The notes under the pieces: model-generated
Databases searched by the model: none
What the model saw: only the letters and a program-made list of their open reading frames with translations
Told to the model about the DNA's origin: nothing
Translations under genes and position numbers: made by a program
In this document: piece after piece, positions 29,249-38,480 of the stretch
Position numbering within the stretch: position 1 is the stretch's first letter
Layout: each line of letters opens with the position of its first letter
Assembly (NCBI GenBank): GCA_902583075.1
Contig: CACHUN010000003.1
Span: 62,001-126,000 of the forward strand
Direction of reading: 5' to 3'
Source: an uncultured Pelagibacteraceae bacterium
GTDB lineage: Bacteria > Pseudomonadota > Alphaproteobacteria > Pelagibacterales > Pelagibacteraceae
DNA length: 64,000 nt

Positions 29249-30156
29249 TGGAAATTGAGGATATTAAAAAATCAGGATTATTACTAGATGGTGATATTTT
29301 TTTTGATCATAGTATAAAAAATCTTAATTGGTTTAATATTGGAGGAAAAGCAAAAATTCTTTTTAAACCAAACTCCCTTAAGGGCTTAATAGAGTATCTA
29401 AAACTTTATGCGTTAAGAGGTAAAATATTTATTTTAGGCAATGGGTCAAATGTATTATTTAATGATGATACATACCAAGGCACTATAATTAAATTAGGTA
29501 AAAGTTTTTCAAATATTACGCTACTAGATAATGAAACAATTATTGCTGGAACTGCTGTTTCACAAAAAAAAGTTTCAGTATTTGCAAAAAATAATAACAT
29601 CTCTGGATTAGAGTTTATGTCGTGTATACCAGGTTCTATTGGAGGTGGTATAAGAATGAACTCTGGGTGTTTTCAAAAAGAATTTAAGGATATTCTTATT
29701 TCAATTCAATTAGTTGATTTTAAAGGTATTGTAAGAAGTATACCTGTAAATAAAATAAAGTTTAATTATAGATCAATAGATCTACCTAAAGATTTAATAT
29801 TTTTAAGTGCAACTTTCAAAGGAAAAAAAAAAAATAGTGAAGAAATAGATAAATATATGCATGAGTTGAATGAAATTAAAAATATGGCACAACCGACTAA
29901 AATTAAAACAAGTGGTAGTACTTTTAAAAATCCAATAGATCAAACAGATAAAAAAGTTTGGGAATTAATTAGATCAAGCGTTACTAATAAAATAAGTTAT
30001 GGAGATGCAATTATCTCTGAAAAACATGCTAACTTTTTTGTGAATAAAAAAAATGCAAAATCTGCAGATATGAAGTCTTTAATAAATCACGTAAAAAAGA
30101 AAGTTAAAGATCGAACAGGTGTAAAATTAGAATTAGAAATTGTAGTTGTTGAATAA
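29248..30156 (+). CDS. murB: UDP-N-acetylenolpyruvoylglucosamine reductase MurB
   Basis: FAD enzyme that reduces UDP-GlcNAc-enolpyruvate to UDP-MurNAc. 302 residues. Motifs: NWFNIGGKA, the FAD-binding GNGSNVLFND, IPGSIGGGIRMNSG, and SGSTFKNP. The terminal active-site Glu lies within LELEIVVVE. I take ATG 29248, which overlaps the murC stop (TAATG), over the TTG at 29218 inside murC. The tail also overlaps the ddl start. Confidence 0.95.
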   Translation: MEIEDIKKSGLLLDGDIFFDHSIKNLNWFNIGGKAKILFKPNSLKGLIEYLKLYALRGKIFILGNGSNVLFNDDTYQGTIIKLGKSFSNITLLDNETIIAGTAVSQKKVSVFAKNNNISGLEFMSCIPGSIGGGIRMNSGCFQKEFKDILISIQLVDFKGIVRSIPVNKIKFNYRSIDLPKDLIFLSATFKGKKKNSEEIDKYMHELNEIKNMAQPTKIKTSGSTFKNPIDQTDKKVWELIRSSVTNKISYGDAIISEKHANFFVNKKNAKSADMKSLINHVKKKVKDRTGVKLELEIVVVE

Positions 30157-31076
30157 TGGATAAAATTTTAATTTTAGCAGGGGGATATTCCAATGAAAGA
30201 GAAATAAGTTTAATAACAGCCTCAAGTGTTACTAAAGCATTAAAAAAGATCAAGAAATACAAAATTTTAACAATAGAACCTGATGGAAATTTTATTAAAA
30301 AATTAAGAAAATTTAAACCTAAATTAGTACTAAATCTTTTACATGGAAGATATGGTGAAGATGGTTACGTACAGTCTATACTTGAATCTGAGAAAGTTAA
30401 ATATACCCATTCAGGGGTTCTATCTTCATCCCTAGCAATCGATAAGGAAATATCAAAAAAAATATTTATAAAGAATAAAATTTTAACTCCACCATATTTC
30501 AAATTTATTTTTAAAAAAAATTTAAATTATAAAAATATAATCAAAAAAATTGATAAAATATTTAAATTTCCAGTAGTACTGAAACCTATTAATGAAGGTT
30601 CAAGTGTAGGAGTAAATATAACTAACAAGAAAAACTTTGCTCATAATTTAATGAAACTACAAAAATTCAAAGAAATATTAATCGAAAAATATATTCCTGG
30701 CAGAGAAATACAGGCTGCAATTTTAGGGAATAAAAAATTAGGGATAATAGAGTTAAAACCCAAACGAGAGTTTTATGATTACAAAGCCAAGTATAGCACT
30801 AGTGCAAAAACTGAGCATTTAATTCCAGTAAATATAACTAAAACAAATTATAATAAAATTAATTCTATAGCTCTCAAAGCACATAAACTTTTAAAGTGTA
30901 GAGGAGTGTCAAGATCAGATTTCAGATTTTTCAACAATAAATTTTATTTATTAGAGTTAAATACCCAGCCTGGAATGACATCTTTGTCTTTAGTTCCAGA
31001 AATTGCAAGTCATAACAATATCAGCTTTATACAACTGATTGAAGAAATAATTAAAGATGCCTCAATTAATAAGTAA
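30156..31076 (+). CDS. ddl: D-alanine-D-alanine ligase
   Basis: Joins two D-Ala residues using ATP, supplying the MurF substrate. 306 residues, the usual size of the DdlB type. ATP-grasp features: GGYSNEREISLITASSV at the N-terminus, LHGRYGEDGYVQ near 63, KPINEGSSVGVN near 141, EKYIPGREIQAAILG near 177, and the metal-binding ELNTQPGMT near 265. It overlaps ftsQ by 20 bases. Confidence 0.96.
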   Translation: MDKILILAGGYSNEREISLITASSVTKALKKIKKYKILTIEPDGNFIKKLRKFKPKLVLNLLHGRYGEDGYVQSILESEKVKYTHSGVLSSSLAIDKEISKKIFIKNKILTPPYFKFIFKKNLNYKNIIKKIDKIFKFPVVLKPINEGSSVGVNITNKKNFAHNLMKLQKFKEILIEKYIPGREIQAAILGNKKLGIIELKPKREFYDYKAKYSTSAKTEHLIPVNITKTNYNKINSIALKAHKLLKCRGVSRSDFRFFNNKFYLLELNTQPGMTSLSLVPEIASHNNISFIQLIEEIIKDASINK

Positions 31077-31752
31077 ATTTAAATTATACCTTTATTTGTT
31101 TTTTTTTATTTTTTTAAGTTCAATATTTAATTATCAAATTTTAGAAAATTATTATGATAAATTTAGTTTAAAGAATATCAATATAAATGGACTATCTCAC
31201 AAAGAAAAAAAAAAAATTCAAAATGAATTAAATAAATTAAAAAATATAAATATTTTTAAATTAAATGAAGATCAAATTATTGAAAAGTTATATAAATTTA
31301 ATTTTTTAGAAAATATATATGTAAATAAAGTTATACCTTCATCAATAAACGTAAATATTTCAAAAACATTAATACTTGGAAAAACTATAATAGATGGAAA
31401 TAAGTTTTATATAGGTAAAAATGGAAATTTTATCAGCACAAATTTACTCTCAGATCAAAATAATTTAGCTTCAGTATATGGAAATTTTAGAATAGACGAA
31501 TACTTAAGTTTGATCAAAATACTTAAAAAGCACGATATTGATAGAGAAGACATTAAAGCATATTATTATTTCAAAAATAAAAGATGGGATATATTATTTT
31601 CTAATAATCTTTCGTTAATGTTACCTGCTAAAAAGGTCGAAGAATCAATCAAAATTTACAAAAAATTATTAGATAATAATAATTTAATAAATATTAAAAT
31701 TATTGACCTTAGAGTATCAAACCAAATTATATTAACTAATAATAATGAGTGA
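31057..31752 (+). CDS. ftsQ: Cell division protein FtsQ
   Basis: 231 residues: short cytoplasmic start, one membrane segment at about 9-28, then a periplasmic POTRA domain (KNININGLSHKEKKKIQNEL...) and a beta domain. FtsQ bridges early and late divisome proteins through FtsL and FtsB. The sequence is strongly diverged and Lys/Asn-rich, so the call leans on topology, the POTRA pattern and the ddl-ftsQ-ftsA order. It starts inside the ddl end and overlaps ftsA by eight bases. Confidence 0.85.
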   Translation: MPQLISKFKLYLYLFFFIFLSSIFNYQILENYYDKFSLKNININGLSHKEKKKIQNELNKLKNINIFKLNEDQIIEKLYKFNFLENIYVNKVIPSSINVNISKTLILGKTIIDGNKFYIGKNGNFISTNLLSDQNNLASVYGNFRIDEYLSLIKILKKHDIDREDIKAYYYFKNKRWDILFSNNLSLMLPAKKVEESIKIYKKLLDNNNLINIKIIDLRVSNQIILTNNNE

Positions 31753-32896
31753 TTTTGATACAATAATTGATTTTGGATCAAAAAATTTAAAATTAGGTGT
31801 ATTTAACACGGAGGCTAAAAATATTTATTCTTCTAAGCAAAAGATTACTATCAGTGTTGAAAAATCACTAAATAATCTTATAAAAGAAGCTGAAAAATAT
31901 CTGTCAGTACATATAGATAATGTTATTGTTTTATATGACTCTCCAAAGTTTTATTCATTAGACATATCAATAAAAAAAGTATTTGACAATAATGTATCAA
32001 TTAAAAAAGTCTACAACAATTTAATTGAAGAAGCATCTTTTGTTGTTTCTCAAAACAATTTTAAAGATCAGATAATACATCTAGTGGTTAATAATATCGT
32101 AATAGATAAAAATAAAATGTTAGATAAAATTATTGAAGATATAAAAATAAAATCTTTAATATTAGAAATTAAATTTATCTGTTTAAATAAAAAATTTATT
32201 GAGAATATAACCAATAATTTTAAAAAAAATAATTTAAAAATATTAGATTTTTACTGTTCAAGTTATGTAAAAACCTTTTCGTATAGGAAAAAATTTGAAA
32301 TAAAAGATTATTTGATATTTTTAGATGTTGGTTTTGAGAGAACCAGCAGTTTCATATTTAACAATGATAAATTTGAGTTTTTTAAATCAATACCAATAGG
32401 TGGTAACAATATTACAAAAGATATATCAAAAGTTTTAAAGTTGGATTTAGATTATTCAGAACAATTAAAAATAAAGTTAAATAAATTAGAAAACGATATA
32501 CCTATCAAAAAAACTAATTTTAATGAAAATAATCTTTATAGAGAAATTTTGGAAAAAAATATATCTGCAGAAATGTTAAAAAAAGTTATAGAAGCGCGTA
32601 TAGAAGAAATCTTAGAATTAGTTATTTTCCAAGATAGTAATTATAAAAATTTAAATGCTTTATTAAAACCAAAATTAATTTTTTTTGGCGGTGGATCTCA
32701 ATTATTTTCAAACAACTATAATTTATGCAAAAAAAAATTAGTCTCTGAACTAATTTCTTTCAACAACGAAGATTCTTCTGCTTGTGCAGCTGGTATTGAT
32801 TTTCATAGAAGTGTAGAAAGATTTAGTATTAAAACAAAAAAAAAGATTAAGAAACAAGGCTTTTTTGAGAACTTTTTCAACCTATTTTCAAAATAA
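31745..32896 (+). CDS. ftsA: Cell division protein FtsA (diverged)
   Basis: Actin-fold ATPase that tethers FtsZ to the membrane. 383 residues, shorter than the roughly 420 of E. coli FtsA. Actin-type nucleotide signatures are visible: DFGSKNLKLGVF at the start, LDVGFERTSSFIF near 194, IPIGGNNITKDIS near 217, and FFGGGSQLFSN near 316. The last dozen residues, GFFENFFNLFSK, look like the amphipathic membrane-targeting helix. FtsZ is not next door; lpxC follows after 62 bases. Confidence 0.88.
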   Translation: MSDFDTIIDFGSKNLKLGVFNTEAKNIYSSKQKITISVEKSLNNLIKEAEKYLSVHIDNVIVLYDSPKFYSLDISIKKVFDNNVSIKKVYNNLIEEASFVVSQNNFKDQIIHLVVNNIVIDKNKMLDKIIEDIKIKSLILEIKFICLNKKFIENITNNFKKNNLKILDFYCSSYVKTFSYRKKFEIKDYLIFLDVGFERTSSFIFNNDKFEFFKSIPIGGNNITKDISKVLKLDLDYSEQLKIKLNKLENDIPIKKTNFNENNLYREILEKNISAEMLKKVIEARIEEILELVIFQDSNYKNLNALLKPKLIFFGGGSQLFSNNYNLCKKKLVSELISFNNEDSSACAAGIDFHRSVERFSIKTKKKIKKQGFFENFFNLFSK

Positions 32897-32958
32897 TTGT
32901 ATTTTCTTGTAATATTACTTGAATATTAAATTTCACAATTATTTAATATATTTTGTTG

Positions 32959-33888
32959 ATGTCAGTTTTATCCCAATCAACAATAGCTAATAGAATATAC
33001 TTCTCTGGAGTAGGCATACATACTGGCACAAATGTAAACATGAATATTTTACCTTCATCTCCAAACTCTGGAATAATATTTAAAAGAGTAGATTTGAATC
33101 AAAACAATATTGTAATACCAAGTTTTGAAAATGTTAGTGAAGCTACACTTTGCACAACTGTATCAAATCAATTTGGTGTAAAAGTATCAACCATAGAACA
33201 CCTCATGGCTGCATTTTTAGGTTCGGGCATAGATAATGCATTAGTTGAACTCGATTCACAGGAAGTGCCAATTCTTGATGGATCAGCAAGAGACTTTGTA
33301 AAAACTTTGAAAGAAACTGGATTAAAAACAAGTGATGTTCCAATAAAATTAATAAAGATTAATAAACGTATCGAATTAGAGGAAGGAGATAAATACATCT
33401 CTTTAGATAAATCAAATACAACTTTGGAAATAGAATTCGAGATAAATTATCAAAACCAACTGATTAAAAATCAAAAAAATAAAATTAATGTTTTTGAGGA
33501 CAGTTTAGAAGATATTTATAACTCAAGAACTTTTTGTCTTTATGAAGATATCGAAAAGCTAAAAAAAGTTGGGCTAGGCAAAGGAGGATCACTTGAGAAT
33601 GCAATTGTTGTTAAAGATGATAAAATACTTAATAAGGGTGGTTTGAGAAATAAAAATGAGTTTGTAAATCATAAAATTCTTGATTGCATGGGAGATTTAT
33701 ATCTCGTTGGTTATAGATTGATCGGATCTCTTAAATGCAGTCATGGAGGTCATAGCTTAACAAATAAATTATTAAGAAAAGTATTTAGTGATAATAGGAA
33801 TTACTCTTTAATTGAGATCAAAGGAAAAAATCTACCTCATTCACTTGTCAACAATCGCCACAATCTAAAATCTATTGCTTAAAAATTA
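32959..33888 (+). CDS. lpxC: UDP-3-O-acyl-GlcNAc deacetylase LpxC
   Basis: Zinc deacetylase catalysing the committed step of lipid A synthesis. From ATG 32959 the frame encodes 307 residues and terminates with TAA near 33882. Zinc ligands fit H81 (STIEHLMAA), H238 and D242 (NHKILDCMGD); the general acid/base region is HGGHSL near 262-267. Two upstream TTG codons would add only two residues. It sits where it does in other alphaproteobacteria, just before bamD, but follows ftsA directly because ftsZ has moved. The true end coordinate is 33882. Confidence 0.94.
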
Positions 33889-33920
33889 GAATTTTAAAAA
33901 TATTCTGCTAAAACTCTGTT

Positions 33921-34760
33921 ATGAAATTTCATAATTTTTTAATAAGTATTTTGATACCTATAATCATAATTTCGTGCTCAAAGAAAGATGAAAAGATATC
34001 ATTAATAAAAGAAGATAATTTAGAGATGCAAATGATAGAGGCATATAATGAAGGACTTAAAGAATTTAACAGGGGAGATATTTTTTTTGCTGCAAAAAAA
34101 TTTAACGAGGTTGAGCTTCTTTATCCACAATCTATTTGGGCCTCAAGATCAACTTTGATGGCAGCATACGCATATTATACACAATTATATTTCACTGATG
34201 CCATTATAGAACTTCAAAGATTTCTAGATAAGTATCCAAATCATCCAAATACTGATTATGCATACTATTTAATTGCTATTTGCCATTATAATCAAATAGT
34301 TGATGAAAAGAAGGATTTGGGAGAAATAATAAAAGCTAAAGATTATTTTAATAAATTAATAGGTAAATTCCCAAATACAGATTTTGCTGAAGATGCAAAT
34401 TTCAAACTTGAACTGATTGACGAAGTTCTCGCATCAAAAGAATTATATTTAGCAAAATATTATTTAGACCGTGAAAAATGGATACCAGCAATGAATAGAT
34501 ATAAAAATATAGTTGATGAATATGATACTACTATTTTTGTTGAAGAAGCATTATATAGACTTGTTGAATTAAATTATAAACTTGGGTTAGAAGATGAAGC
34601 AAAAAAATATACAGCTTTACTTGGATATAATTATCAATCAAGCATTTGGTATGAAAGTTCCTATAAGATTTTAAATAAGAATTATAATAAAACTAATCTA
34701 AATACAGGCAGCCCTGAGGAGAGATCATTAATTAAAAAATTTAAGAAATTATTAGAATAA
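33921..34760 (+). CDS. bamD: Outer membrane assembly lipoprotein BamD
   Basis: Part of the BAM complex that inserts beta-barrel proteins. 279 residues. The signal peptide ends in a lipobox with Cys19 (IISC-S). The mature protein is a series of TPR-like helices: AYNEGLKEFNRGDIFFAAKKF, YPQSIWASRSTLMAAYAYY, and ELQRFLDKYPNHPNTDYAYYL, the last being the clearest BamD signature. It lies between lpxC and ligA; recN, which often intervenes in alphaproteobacteria, is absent here. Confidence 0.94.
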   Translation: MKFHNFLISILIPIIIISCSKKDEKISLIKEDNLEMQMIEAYNEGLKEFNRGDIFFAAKKFNEVELLYPQSIWASRSTLMAAYAYYTQLYFTDAIIELQRFLDKYPNHPNTDYAYYLIAICHYNQIVDEKKDLGEIIKAKDYFNKLIGKFPNTDFAEDANFKLELIDEVLASKELYLAKYYLDREKWIPAMNRYKNIVDEYDTTIFVEEALYRLVELNYKLGLEDEAKKYTALLGYNYQSSIWYESSYKILNKNYNKTNLNTGSPEERSLIKKFKKLLE

Positions 34761-34769
34761 CCATTTTAA

Positions 34770-36782
34770 ATGAATCAAAAAGAAATTAAGGACTTATATA
34801 AACAAAAAATAAATAAATTAAAAAAAAATAATAAATTATACTTTCAAAAAAGTTCTCCAATTATATCTGATAGTGAATATGATAAAATTAAGAGAGATAT
34901 TCTTGAATTAGAACATAAATATTCCTTTTTAAAAAATAAAAACTCACCATCAAATTCATTGGGTTATGCTCCATCAAAAAATTTTGTCAAATCAAAACAT
35001 AGAGTTAAAATGTTGTCTTTATCTAACGCTTTTAATATTAAGGATTTAGAAAATTTCGAAAAGAAAATATTTAATTTCCTCAATAAAAGAGTTAATATTG
35101 AATATAGCGTTGAACCAAAAATCGATGGAATTTCAGCTTCATTAACTTACAAAAATGGACTATTTGTTATGGGTACTTCAAGAGGTGATGGCATTACAGG
35201 TGAGGTAATTACTGAAAATTTAAAAACGATTAATGATATACCTAAGAAAATAACTAATAAAGATTTCCCAAAAGATATAGATATTAGAGGTGAGGTTTTT
35301 ATAGAAAAAGATGATTTTAATAAGCTAAAAAATGATTTTGCTAACGCTAGAAATGCAGCATCAGGTTCTCTAAGACAAAAAAATCCATCAGAAACTAAAA
35401 AAATTCCACTTAAATTTGTAGCATATACTTATGGTCAATTTGAAAGTGATATAATAAAGAAACAGTCTGATTTTCTAAGTTCGTTGAAAAAATGGGGGTT
35501 TAAAGTAAATGAGCAAAATAAAGTTTTAAAAACAATTAAAGAGTTAGAAAGTTTTCACAAAAAATTTGAGAATGATAGGTTTGATTTAAAGTATGATGTT
35601 GATGGTTTAGTTTATAAAATTAATAGTCTTGATCTTCAAAACAGATTAGGTTTCACTTCAAATTCCCCAAGGTGGGCAATAGCACATAAATTTTCAGCAG
35701 AAAGTGCTTTTTCATTAATAACTGACATAAATATTCAAGTAGGTAGAACAGGGGCGTTAACCCCAGTTGCAAGAATAAAGCCAGTAAATATTGGAGGTGT
35801 AGTAGTTTCAAATGCAACACTTCATAATGAAGATGAAATAAATAGAAAAGATATTAGGATCGGAGATACTGTAAAAGTAGAGAGAGCAGGTGATGTTATT
35901 CCTCATGTCATTTTAGTTGATTTTAAAAAAAGAGAGAAAAAATCAAAAAAATTTATTTTTCCCAATAATTGTCCCTCTTGTGGTTCGGAAACAATAAAAG
36001 AATTTAACAAATTAACAAAAAAATATGATGCTGTAAGAAGATGTACAAATGATGGTTATGATTGCGAAAAAATTGCTATTGAAAAAATTAAACATTTCAT
36101 ATCAAAAGAAGCACTCAATATTGATGGTTTGGGAAAAAAAGTAGTAGAAAAGTTTTGGGATCTGCAATTAATAAGATTTCCACAAGATATCTTTAATCTG
36201 GATTATACTCAGATTTCTAAATTAGAGGGTTGGGGCGATCTTTCAGTTTCAAATTTAAAATTTTCAATAAATCAATCAAAGAAGGTTTCTTTGGATAGAT
36301 TTCTTTACTCTTTAGGTATTAGACATATTGGTGTAGAAAACGCTAAATTATTAGCAGAATATACAAAATCGATATCAAACTTTTTAAATTTTATTAAAAA
36401 CAAAAAAATTATTGAATTTTTAAATATAGATGGAATTGGGGAAACTCAAATAAATTCCTTAAAAAAGTTTTTTGAAAATAAATCTAACTATAAAATAATT
36501 GAAAAGTTGTCTTCTCTTTTAGACATTTCTGATCTTAAATTGAATAAAGATGGTAAATTACTAAATAGTACATTTATGTTTACTGGAAAATTATCAAATA
36601 TGAGTAGAGCTGAAGCAAAATCTTTAATTGAAGAAAATTCAGGATCTGTTGTAAGCTCAGTAAATAAAAAATTGAAATATTTAATAATTGGTGAAAAGCC
36701 TACTAATCGTAAAGTACAACAAGCTAAAGAATTGGGAATAAAAATTTTATCACAAAAGGAATGGCTTAATTTACTAGATTAG
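34770..36782 (+). CDS. ligA: NAD+-dependent DNA ligase
   Basis: Seals nicks in replication and repair using NAD+. 670 residues in the standard order: NAD-binding Ia domain, adenylation domain with catalytic K117 (EPKIDG), OB fold (QVGRTGALTPVARIKP), a four-cysteine zinc finger (CPSC...C...C near 405-427), HhH repeats (around 440-580) and a C-terminal BRCT domain (from about 595). It closes the long plus-strand cluster and overlaps the convergent peptidase by nine bases. Confidence 0.97.
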   Translation: MNQKEIKDLYKQKINKLKKNNKLYFQKSSPIISDSEYDKIKRDILELEHKYSFLKNKNSPSNSLGYAPSKNFVKSKHRVKMLSLSNAFNIKDLENFEKKIFNFLNKRVNIEYSVEPKIDGISASLTYKNGLFVMGTSRGDGITGEVITENLKTINDIPKKITNKDFPKDIDIRGEVFIEKDDFNKLKNDFANARNAASGSLRQKNPSETKKIPLKFVAYTYGQFESDIIKKQSDFLSSLKKWGFKVNEQNKVLKTIKELESFHKKFENDRFDLKYDVDGLVYKINSLDLQNRLGFTSNSPRWAIAHKFSAESAFSLITDINIQVGRTGALTPVARIKPVNIGGVVVSNATLHNEDEINRKDIRIGDTVKVERAGDVIPHVILVDFKKREKKSKKFIFPNNCPSCGSETIKEFNKLTKKYDAVRRCTNDGYDCEKIAIEKIKHFISKEALNIDGLGKKVVEKFWDLQLIRFPQDIFNLDYTQISKLEGWGDLSVSNLKFSINQSKKVSLDRFLYSLGIRHIGVENAKLLAEYTKSISNFLNFIKNKKIIEFLNIDGIGETQINSLKKFFENKSNYKIIEKLSSLLDISDLKLNKDGKLLNSTFMFTGKLSNMSRAEAKSLIEENSGSVVSSVNKKLKYLIIGEKPTNRKVQQAKELGIKILSQKEWLNLLD

Positions 36783-38480
36783 GCTAGCTAACCATTTTTT
36801 CTCATTTTTATTTAAAAATGGTGAAATATTATTGTAGACATCAAAGTGATACTTAAATAAATAATCTTTTTCCTTTTTGCTAAGCATTTTAGGATTGATC
36901 AGGTCAGTATCTATGGGTGCCATTGTCAAGTTTTCAAATAAAAGTCTCGATTTGATTTTTTTAATAAAAACTAAATTTTCAATTCTTATTCCAAATTCAT
37001 TTTTTTTATAAAAACCAGGCTCATTACTTAAAACCATTCCCTCTTTTAATTGTACGTAATTATTTTTTGATATTCCTTGTGGTCCCTCATGAACATTAAG
37101 AAATGCTCCTACTCCATGACCAGTTCCATGACGATAATCAAGTCCTACAGAATTTAGGTTCTTTCTAGCAATCTTATCAATATTATGGCCATTTTTCTCT
37201 TTATTTATGTTTGTTAAGGCAACACCAATATGACCTTTTAAAACCCTAGTAAATATATCTTTAACCTTATTTGAGAGGTTAGAAAAACATACTGTCCTTG
37301 TTACGTCTGTTGTTCCCCACTTATATTGACCACCAGAATCAAGTAATAGTAAATCATCCTTTTTTAACTTTCTATTTGAAGATTTATTAGACCTATAATG
37401 TATAATTGCTCCATTTGGTCCAGATCCAGCGATCGTATCAAAGCTTGGGTATAAATAGTTTTTTCTACTCTTTCTAAAACTCTCTAATTTTCTTTCTATT
37501 ATTTTCTCTGTAAGGTTATTTTTTTTATGATTTTTAATCCAATATAAGAATTTTGTTAGAGCAACGCCATCTTCAATATGTGCATTAATCATATTTTTAA
37601 TCTCAATTTTATTTTTTAAAGATTTTAAATTATAAACAGGATCTTCTCGGTTGGTTATCTTAAATTTATAGCTGATTAAGCTCTCTTCAAAAATTGAACA
37701 AGTTTTACCATCTATACAAAAATTCCCATTTTTTAATTTGACTAAACAATTTAAAATTTTTTTTTCCTCAAAATAATATATTTTTAATTTTTTGAGACTT
37801 AATTTTATATTTTTTACTTTATTTTGATTTGAAAAAAAATAGATTTTTTTATCTTTTGTTATGATCATTTTACAATTAGCAACAGGGGAATTTGGAAGAT
37901 CTCTACCTCTGATATTTAGAAGCCAACAAATATTTTCACCTGAACTAATAAATGTATAATCAACTTTCTTTTTTTTCATAATTTGAATTAATCGATTAAT
38001 TTTTCTATTCACATTTTCACCTGCCACAATAGGATCTAAGTTGAAAAATGGATAATCAGTTTCTGTCTTATTTTTATTTTCAAACTTAATATTTATAGGA
38101 ATTAAGTTGTAATTTTTTCCAAAATATTTGTTTAGAGTTGACCAAGTAAATAGGTCAGGATCATATCCAATTTTAATTTTCTTCTTTAAAATATCTTTAG
38201 GCCACAAATATGGAATTTCACAAATTTTAAATTTTTTCCCTGATTCTTTTTCTGCTTGAAGAGTATATCTACCATCAACAAATAAATATTTTTTATTTTT
38301 CAAAAAAATTGCAAACCCCGCAGAACCTGAAAATTTTGTAATCGATTTTAGATTATTTAATTTTGAATATTCTGTAAAATAATTATCGTTTTTTGGTAAG
38401 ATATATCCATCTAAATTATTTGAAAAAATAATATTATTTATTTCAGCACTCATTTTAATTTTTTTTGATATCTTATCCAA
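36774..38480 (-). CDS. M24 family aminopeptidase P-like protease
   Basis: Xaa-Pro aminopeptidase type enzyme that removes an N-terminal residue before proline. 568 residues: two creatinase-like N-terminal domains, then the pita-bread catalytic domain. Metal-binding residues are visible as LDSGGQYKWGTTDVTRT (two Asp), GTGHGVGAFLNVHEGP (His), NEPGFY (Glu) and GIRIENL (Glu). This three-domain form of 550-600 residues is common in alphaproteobacteria. Its start overlaps the end of uvrD by 31 bases, so the two are co-transcribed. Confidence 0.92.
   Translation of the reverse strand: MDKISKKIKMSAEINNIIFSNNLDGYILPKNDNYFTEYSKLNNLKSITKFSGSAGFAIFLKNKKYLFVDGRYTLQAEKESGKKFKICEIPYLWPKDILKKKIKIGYDPDLFTWSTLNKYFGKNYNLIPINIKFENKNKTETDYPFFNLDPIVAGENVNRKINRLIQIMKKKKVDYTFISSGENICWLLNIRGRDLPNSPVANCKMIITKDKKIYFFSNQNKVKNIKLSLKKLKIYYFEEKKILNCLVKLKNGNFCIDGKTCSIFEESLISYKFKITNREDPVYNLKSLKNKIEIKNMINAHIEDGVALTKFLYWIKNHKKNNLTEKIIERKLESFRKSRKNYLYPSFDTIAGSGPNGAIIHYRSNKSSNRKLKKDDLLLLDSGGQYKWGTTDVTRTVCFSNLSNKVKDIFTRVLKGHIGVALTNINKEKNGHNIDKIARKNLNSVGLDYRHGTGHGVGAFLNVHEGPQGISKNNYVQLKEGMVLSNEPGFYKKNEFGIRIENLVFIKKIKSRLLFENLTMAPIDTDLINPKMLSKKEKDYLFKYHFDVYNNISPFLNKNEKKWLASLI

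Noticed and set aside
20457-32896. Very Lys/Asn/Ile-rich dcw genes as horizontally acquired DNA
   Set aside because: The same bias appears in other core genes (ligA, peptidase, AsmA-like), and gene order is standard. It reflects AT mutational pressure with weaker expression selection.
34760-34770. A deleted recN between bamD and ligA as a local decay event
   Set aside because: No remnant of recN is visible and the gap is nine bases. Absence here says nothing about the rest of the genome.
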